Below are positions 59,822-64,000 of a stretch of DNA of 64,000 nucleotides, one piece after another (the stretch's first letter is position 1; every line of letters begins with the position of its first letter). The translations under genes and the position numbers were made by a program. Under the pieces are notes generated by a model. It was not told where the DNA came from and did no database searches. It saw only the letters and a list, made by a program, of their open reading frames with translations. The DNA comes from Geojedonia sp051814705 (lineage in GTDB: Bacteria > Bacteroidota > Bacteroidia > Flavobacteriales > Flavobacteriaceae). Location: contig JBPWQW010000001.1 of the NCBI GenBank assembly GCA_051814705.1, forward strand, positions 558,001 to 622,000, in the 5' to 3' direction.

Positions 59822-61021
59822 ATGAAAACTCTTAACGACGTCAATTTTAAGAATAAAAAAGCATTAATTAGAGTAGATTTTAACGTGCCTCTAAATGAAC
59901 AATTTGAAGTCACCGATGACACAAGAATTGTTTCGGCAAAGCCAACCATTATTAAAATTCTTGAAGACGGAGGAAGCTGTATTTTGATGTCTCATTTAGG
60001 AAGACCCAAAGGAATTCAAGACGAGTTTTCACTGCGACACATTGTTTCTAAAATTGAAGATATTTTAGGTGTTGAAGTCCAGTTTATTACAGATTGTATT
60101 GGTGAAGAAGTTGAAGAAATAGCAAAAAAATTGAACTCCGGAGAGGTTTTATTGCTGGAGAATTTAAGATTTCATAAGGAAGAAGAATTAGGTGATGTTA
60201 AATTTGCCAAGCAACTTTCAAGTTTAGGGGATATTTATGTTAATGATGCTTTTGGTACCGCACATAGAGCTCATGCGTCAACAACAATCATTGCTCAATT
60301 TTTCCCAGGCAAAAAATGTTTTGGATATTTAATGACCCAAGAAATTGAAAGTATCAATAAAATAATGACTAGTGGGGAAAAGCCTGTTTTAGCTATTTTG
60401 GGTGGCGCGAAAGTCTCTTCAAAAATTACGATCATAGAAAACATTTTATCTAAAGTCGATCATCTAATCATTGGTGGTGGAATGACCTTTACCTTTGTAA
60501 AAGCCCAAGGGGGAAGTGTAGGAAACTCAATTTGTGAAGATGACAAAATGGATCTAGCCTTAAGTATTTTGAAAAGGGCAAAACAAGAAAACGTTCAAAT
60601 TCATTTACCCGTTGATGTTGTGGCGGCTGATGCCTTTAGCAATGATGCTCACACACAAATTATGGATGTTTATCACATAACAGATGGCTGGCAAGGCTTA
60701 GATGCTGGACCAAAATCGTTAAAACAGTTCCACGACATAGTAACAACATGCAAAACCATACTTTGGAATGGTCCCCTTGGTGTTTTCGAAATGGAAAATT
60801 TTGCCAATGGAACCATTGCTTTAGGCCATTCAATTGCTGAGGCTACAAAAAACGGGGCTTTCTCTTTAGTAGGTGGAGGGGATTCTGTTGCGGCGGTTAA
60901 AGAATTTGGTTTTGAAGATCAAGTGAGTTATGTTAGCACAGGAGGAGGCGCCATGTTAGAAAGTCTTGAGGGCAAAACACTTCCTGGAATTGCTGCGATT
61001 TTAGATGAACCAACCTATTAA
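59822..61021 (+). CDS. pgk: Phosphoglycerate kinase
   Basis: Pgk makes ATP and 3-phosphoglycerate from 1,3-bisphosphoglycerate in glycolysis. The 399 residues show KALIRVDFNVPLN, SHLGRPKG, NDAFGTAHRAHAS, the nucleotide-binding LAILGGAKVSSKI and the end motifs LWNGPLGVFEMENFANGT and GGGDSVAAV...STGGGAMLESLEG. Length and motifs are standard. It follows a strong terminator and has its own promoter box. Confidence 0.97.
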   Translation: MKTLNDVNFKNKKALIRVDFNVPLNEQFEVTDDTRIVSAKPTIIKILEDGGSCILMSHLGRPKGIQDEFSLRHIVSKIEDILGVEVQFITDCIGEEVEEIAKKLNSGEVLLLENLRFHKEEELGDVKFAKQLSSLGDIYVNDAFGTAHRAHASTTIIAQFFPGKKCFGYLMTQEIESINKIMTSGEKPVLAILGGAKVSSKITIIENILSKVDHLIIGGGMTFTFVKAQGGSVGNSICEDDKMDLALSILKRAKQENVQIHLPVDVVAADAFSNDAHTQIMDVYHITDGWQGLDAGPKSLKQFHDIVTTCKTILWNGPLGVFEMENFANGTIALGHSIAEATKNGAFSLVGGGDSVAAVKEFGFEDQVSYVSTGGGAMLESLEGKTLPGIAAILDEPTY

Positions 61022-61077
61022 AATGTTAAAAGAAATACGTCACCTTTCTTTTTAACTAAAAAAATACGATTTTAGCC

Positions 61078-61096
61078 TATCTGTCGTTGACAGATA
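61078..61096 (+). promoter_or_regulatory. 8-bp hairpin just before the mltD-like start
   Basis: TATCTGTC, loop GTT, GACAGATA; perfect, ending 12 nt before the ATG at 61109. It could hinder ribosome access or be a protein-binding site. Confidence 0.4.
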
Positions 61097-61108
61097 AATA
61101 ACCCATCA

Positions 61109-62659
61109 ATGAATTTAAAAATTAAGATATTCACGTTTTGCGTGTTGACTCTATGTCAAATTGGCTTTGCCCAAGACTTAACAAAGAAGACCAGCGTTCT
61201 TGTAAAGGATACCATAATTGATGGTAAACTTGTCAGCAAACCAAACATTTCACCCGTAGTAGATTCGTTAGAAATAAATGCACTGGAAGACTACCTGCCA
61301 GCAATTGAGATTGATCAAAAATGGATCGAAGAATTATACAGCAATAGTTTATTTGACAGTGTTTATAATTCAGTCTCGGAGCTGACGTATGAGGATGTTG
61401 AATACCCCGAATTACCCACAGATACACTTAAGGCGAGGCTTGAGGTGCTTAGCTCAAAAACCCCCTTTAACATTGAATACAACCCTTCACTTGAGAGTGT
61501 TATAAAATCATATTTAAAAAACAGAAGGGGAACTTTAGAACGATTAATGGGATTGAGTGAATTTTATTTTCCAATGTTTGAAAAAGAACTGGATAAATAC
61601 GATATCCCTTTAGAGCTTAAATATTTAGCGGTTATCGAATCTGCACTAAAACCTAGGGCGAAGTCAAGAGTTGGAGCAACTGGACTTTGGCAGTTTATGT
61701 TTGCTACTGGTAAAATGTACGGATTGAATGTAAGCAGTTATGTTGATGAGCGTAGTGACCCTATAAAATCTACAGATGCAGCAAGTAAATATTTGGCTAA
61801 ATTATATGAAATATTTGGCGATTGGGATTTAGCTCTAGCAGCATATAATTCTGGCCCTGGAAATGTTAGCAAAGCCATAAGACGCTCGGGAGGATATCAA
61901 AACTATTGGAATATTAGACCATTTTTACCACGGGAAACGGCTGGGTATTTACCAGCGTTTTTAGCAACCATGTATATTTTTGAATATGCTGAAGAGCACG
62001 GTTTTAAAAAACAAAAGCCAGACTTTAGATATATGGAAACGGATACCGTTCGCATCAAACAAATGATCACCTTAGATCAGGTTTCCGAATTACTGGATGT
62101 TCCAATTGAAGAGTTACAGTTCTTGAACCCTTCGTATAAGCTAGACATTATCCCCTATATTAAAGGCGAAGATTACGTGTTGAGATTGCCTAGGCACGCT
62201 GCTGGCAAATTTGTAAATAATGAAGATCAAATCTACGCTTATGTAAAATCCGAATTTGATAAACGAGAAAAACCTTTACCCCAGTTTTTTGATTCGGAAA
62301 CTAAAACAACGTATAGGGTTAAATCTGGAGATTATCTCGGGAAAGTAGCTAGAATATATGGTGTTAGGGTTAGTCAAATCAAACAATGGAATGGTTTGAG
62401 GAGCAATAATATAAGTATTGGGCAGCGCCTTACCATTTATCCAAGAAACCCTTCAGCAAACGTCTCAGTTGCTTCACAAAATACAAGGCCTAAAACCATT
62501 GAAAAAAACGGAAAAAAAATATATAAAGTTCAAAAAGGGGACTCACTTTGGAGTATATCTCAAAAATTTTCAGGAGTTTCTGTTCAAAACATTAAAGATT
62601 GGAACGATATTAGTGGTACAAAATTAACAGTCGGCATGACGCTAATTGTTTCCAATTAA
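61109..62659 (+). CDS. MltD-like lytic transglycosylase with LysM repeats
   Basis: The 516-residue protein has a signal peptide ending at IGFAQ, an SLT lytic-transglycosylase domain at ~145-290 with the catalytic Glu177 (LAVIESALKPRAKSRVGATGLWQFM; LALAAYNSGPGNVSKAI) and LysM peptidoglycan-binding repeats: a weak one at ~318-362, then YRVKSGDYLGKVARIYGV (~395-440) and YKVQKGDSLWSISQKF (~472-515). It cleaves peptidoglycan glycan strands. The DUF4837 lipoprotein gene follows after 16 nt. Confidence 0.94.
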   Translation: MNLKIKIFTFCVLTLCQIGFAQDLTKKTSVLVKDTIIDGKLVSKPNISPVVDSLEINALEDYLPAIEIDQKWIEELYSNSLFDSVYNSVSELTYEDVEYPELPTDTLKARLEVLSSKTPFNIEYNPSLESVIKSYLKNRRGTLERLMGLSEFYFPMFEKELDKYDIPLELKYLAVIESALKPRAKSRVGATGLWQFMFATGKMYGLNVSSYVDERSDPIKSTDAASKYLAKLYEIFGDWDLALAAYNSGPGNVSKAIRRSGGYQNYWNIRPFLPRETAGYLPAFLATMYIFEYAEEHGFKKQKPDFRYMETDTVRIKQMITLDQVSELLDVPIEELQFLNPSYKLDIIPYIKGEDYVLRLPRHAAGKFVNNEDQIYAYVKSEFDKREKPLPQFFDSETKTTYRVKSGDYLGKVARIYGVRVSQIKQWNGLRSNNISIGQRLTIYPRNPSANVSVASQNTRPKTIEKNGKKIYKVQKGDSLWSISQKFSGVSVQNIKDWNDISGTKLTVGMTLIVSN

Positions 62660-62675
62660 AGTTTAAAATTAATTC

Positions 62676-63653
62676 ATGAAAAATTTCATTCCAGCCATCC
62701 TCTTAACTTTAGTTTTTCTAGCGTGTAACGAAGGGAACACCAAAAAACAAAGATACGTTTCAGACTCTTCAGGCAACATTAACAATCTATCAGTGGTTGT
62801 TGATAATCTACTTTGGGAAGATGCAGTAGGCGAAGCTATTCGAGATGTGCTAGCGGCTCCTTTGGAAGGCTTGCCACAAGACGAACCTATATTTACCCTT
62901 AGTCAAATGCCTCCTCAAGTTTTTTCAGGTTTTGCAACAAAAAATAGGACGGTATTAAAAATTGAAAAGGGCAAACCAGCTGCTGTAGCCATTTTGAACG
63001 ACGTGTATGCAAAACCACAAACCATTGTTTTGGTTACGGGAAATACCGATACTGAAATTATAGATCAATTAAATACAAATTCCGGCAAGATTGTAGCTGC
63101 TTTTAAGAAAACCGAGATCAAGGAACAGCAACGGCGTATTACCCGCTCCTTATTTGATGACAAGCCCTTACAAGAAAATCTGGGCATACGCTTAAATTTC
63201 CCAACAGCTTACCGGATAGCAAAAGAGGAGGATCACTTTTTTTGGATTAGAAAAGATACAAAAACAGGAACTATGGATCTTTTAGTTTATCAAACTTCAC
63301 TTGATGCAATACGAAAAGGTGATAGTGCCATAACGGACATTGTGAGAATGCGTGATTCCATTGGGAAAAAGTATATAGAAGGACGCTTGGAAGGCTCGTA
63401 TTTAACAACCGAAAGTGCTTATGCGCCTTATATATTCAAGACCATAATAGATAACAAACCAACTTTGGAAACCAAGGGGATTTGGGATGTTAAAAATGAT
63501 TTTATGTCTGGGCCATTTATAAATTACGCCATAGAAGACAAAGTCAATAACAGATATCTTGTCATTGAAGGCTATGTGTTCGCACCGTCAGTGGAAAAAC
63601 GAGATTATATTTTTGAATTGGAATCGATTATAAGATCTGTAAGAATTAAATAA
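62676..63653 (+). CDS. DUF4837 lipoprotein
   Basis: The 325-residue protein has a lipoprotein signal (lipobox FLAC, Cys17) and the family pattern NNLSVVVDNLLWEDAVGEAIRDVLAAPLEGLPQDEPIF, then FWIRKDTKTGTMDLLVYQ and RGLWDVKNDFMSGPF-like KGIWDVKNDFMSGPF. Its function is unknown. It is coupled to the MltD-like gene and next to tatA, suggesting an envelope role. Confidence 0.88.
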   Translation: MKNFIPAILLTLVFLACNEGNTKKQRYVSDSSGNINNLSVVVDNLLWEDAVGEAIRDVLAAPLEGLPQDEPIFTLSQMPPQVFSGFATKNRTVLKIEKGKPAAVAILNDVYAKPQTIVLVTGNTDTEIIDQLNTNSGKIVAAFKKTEIKEQQRRITRSLFDDKPLQENLGIRLNFPTAYRIAKEEDHFFWIRKDTKTGTMDLLVYQTSLDAIRKGDSAITDIVRMRDSIGKKYIEGRLEGSYLTTESAYAPYIFKTIIDNKPTLETKGIWDVKNDFMSGPFINYAIEDKVNNRYLVIEGYVFAPSVEKRDYIFELESIIRSVRIK

Positions 63654-63655
63654 AA

Positions 63656-63676
63656 AAGCCAACACTAAGTTGGCTT
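63656..63676. terminator. Bidirectional terminator between DUF4837 and tatA
   Basis: Stem AAGCCAAC/GTTGGCTT with loop ACTAA; minus strand continues TTTTATTTAA, so it ends tatA, and it may also end the plus-strand operon. Confidence 0.75.
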
Positions 63677-63700
63677 CTAATAATTAATTTACAAGAAAGA

Positions 63701-63880
63701 TTATTTTTTATCTTCTTTTTTATCGTCTTCTTTACTGGCGTCTTTAAATTCTTTTATTCCACTGCCCAAACCCCTCATGAGTTCAGGTATTTTTTTACCT
63801 CCAAATAAAAGCAAAACAACCAAAACAACTAAAACAATTTGCCAAGGGCCAATCGCTAAAAACATATGTGCTGCTATCAT
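63701..63880 (-). CDS. tatA: Twin-arginine translocase subunit TatA
   Basis: The minus strand encodes 59 residues: MIAAHMFLAIGPWQIVLVVL then VVLLLFGGKKIPELMRGLG, and a charged tail (SGIKEFKDASKEDDKKEDKK). One N-terminal membrane helix, the FGGKKIPEL hinge and an amphipathic helix are the TatA layout. TatA oligomerises to form the Tat export pore for folded proteins. The start could also be the ATG at 63865 (Met6). TatBC are not in the window. Confidence 0.93.
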   Translation of the reverse strand: MIAAHMFLAIGPWQIVLVVLVVLLLFGGKKIPELMRGLGSGIKEFKDASKEDDKKEDKK

Positions 63881-63899
63881 AATTTTCTAAATTGAACTA

Positions 63900-63907
63900 C
63901 AAATCTA
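63900..63907 (-). promoter_or_regulatory. -7 promoter box of tatA
   Basis: TAGATTTG on the minus strand, 19 nt before the tatA ATG; a second box TAAATTTG lies at 63920-63927. Confidence 0.5.
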
Positions 63908-63980
63908 ATAATTAAACTTCAAATTTAACGTTTAAAAACAAACTTTAACCAATACCGCTTAAATCTGCATTTATTTTATT

Positions 63981-64000
63981 TAATTTTGTTCTACAATGTC
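63981..64000 (+). promoter_or_regulatory. Promoter box and likely start of a gene cut by the right edge
   Basis: TAATTTTG (63981-63988) is an exact -7 box; an ATG follows at 63996 with only one further base pair beyond it in the window. The gene would be divergent from tatA; its product cannot be seen. Confidence 0.4.

Overview
The window looks like chromosomal DNA of a member of Flavobacteriaceae (Bacteroidota), probably marine or aquatic. The evidence is the low G+C content, SusC/SusD and FecI/FecR-type outer-membrane uptake genes, a type IX secretion sorting domain, Bacteroidota-specific families (DUF4175, DUF4837, DUF6377, DUF6438), and repeated TAnnTTTG promoter boxes with few Shine-Dalgarno sequences. 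No insertion sequence, phage gene, rRNA or CRISPR array was seen.

Layout. 1-12.65 kb is a polysaccharide utilization locus for starch-like alpha-glucans: a membrane-bound TPR/HTH regulator (cut by the left edge), SusC, SusD, a three-module SusE/F-like binding lipoprotein, a GH31 alpha-glucosidase and a SusB-type GH97. 12.7-25 kb is housekeeping: a CAT-anticodon tRNA, methylmalonyl-CoA epimerase, rbfA, an FtsX-type permease, dusB, an M28 peptidase, a TolB-like propeller lipoprotein, an outer-membrane barrel protein, lepA, a 49-residue membrane protein and a Na+/H+ antiporter. 25-32.5 kb holds a metallo-beta-lactamase-fold hydrolase, a subtilisin-like lipoprotein, rnpA, an S41 protease, a double-OmpA-domain protein and the operon rpiB - cation efflux - ElaA-like acetyltransferase.

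32.55-33.2 kb is an AT-rich non-coding gap with DnaA-box-like sites at a point where transcription diverges; it is a candidate replication origin. To its right lie rnr, a GIN-domain protein, a LysE-type transporter, tRNA-Cys with a tandem array of its own broken 3' halves, folB, glnS, gltX, a DUF4175 protein, ybeY and mnmG. Two parS-like 16-bp palindromes flank mnmG, which supports an origin-proximal location. 51-64 kb holds a methyltransferase, an OmpH/Skp-like lipoprotein, a DUF6438 protein, a FecI-FecR-TonB receptor cassette, holB, a T9SS cargo protein, pgk, an MltD-like transglycosylase, a DUF4837 lipoprotein and tatA.

Functionally, the left end captures and hydrolyses maltodextrins at the cell envelope. 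The rest is translation, tRNA modification, envelope maintenance and chromosome-partition sequence typical of a core genome. The most unusual items are the tRNA-Cys fragment array with inserted GC-rich palindromes, the parS pair with the candidate oriC, and several genes whose promoter box almost touches the start codon. No clearly new multi-gene system was found.
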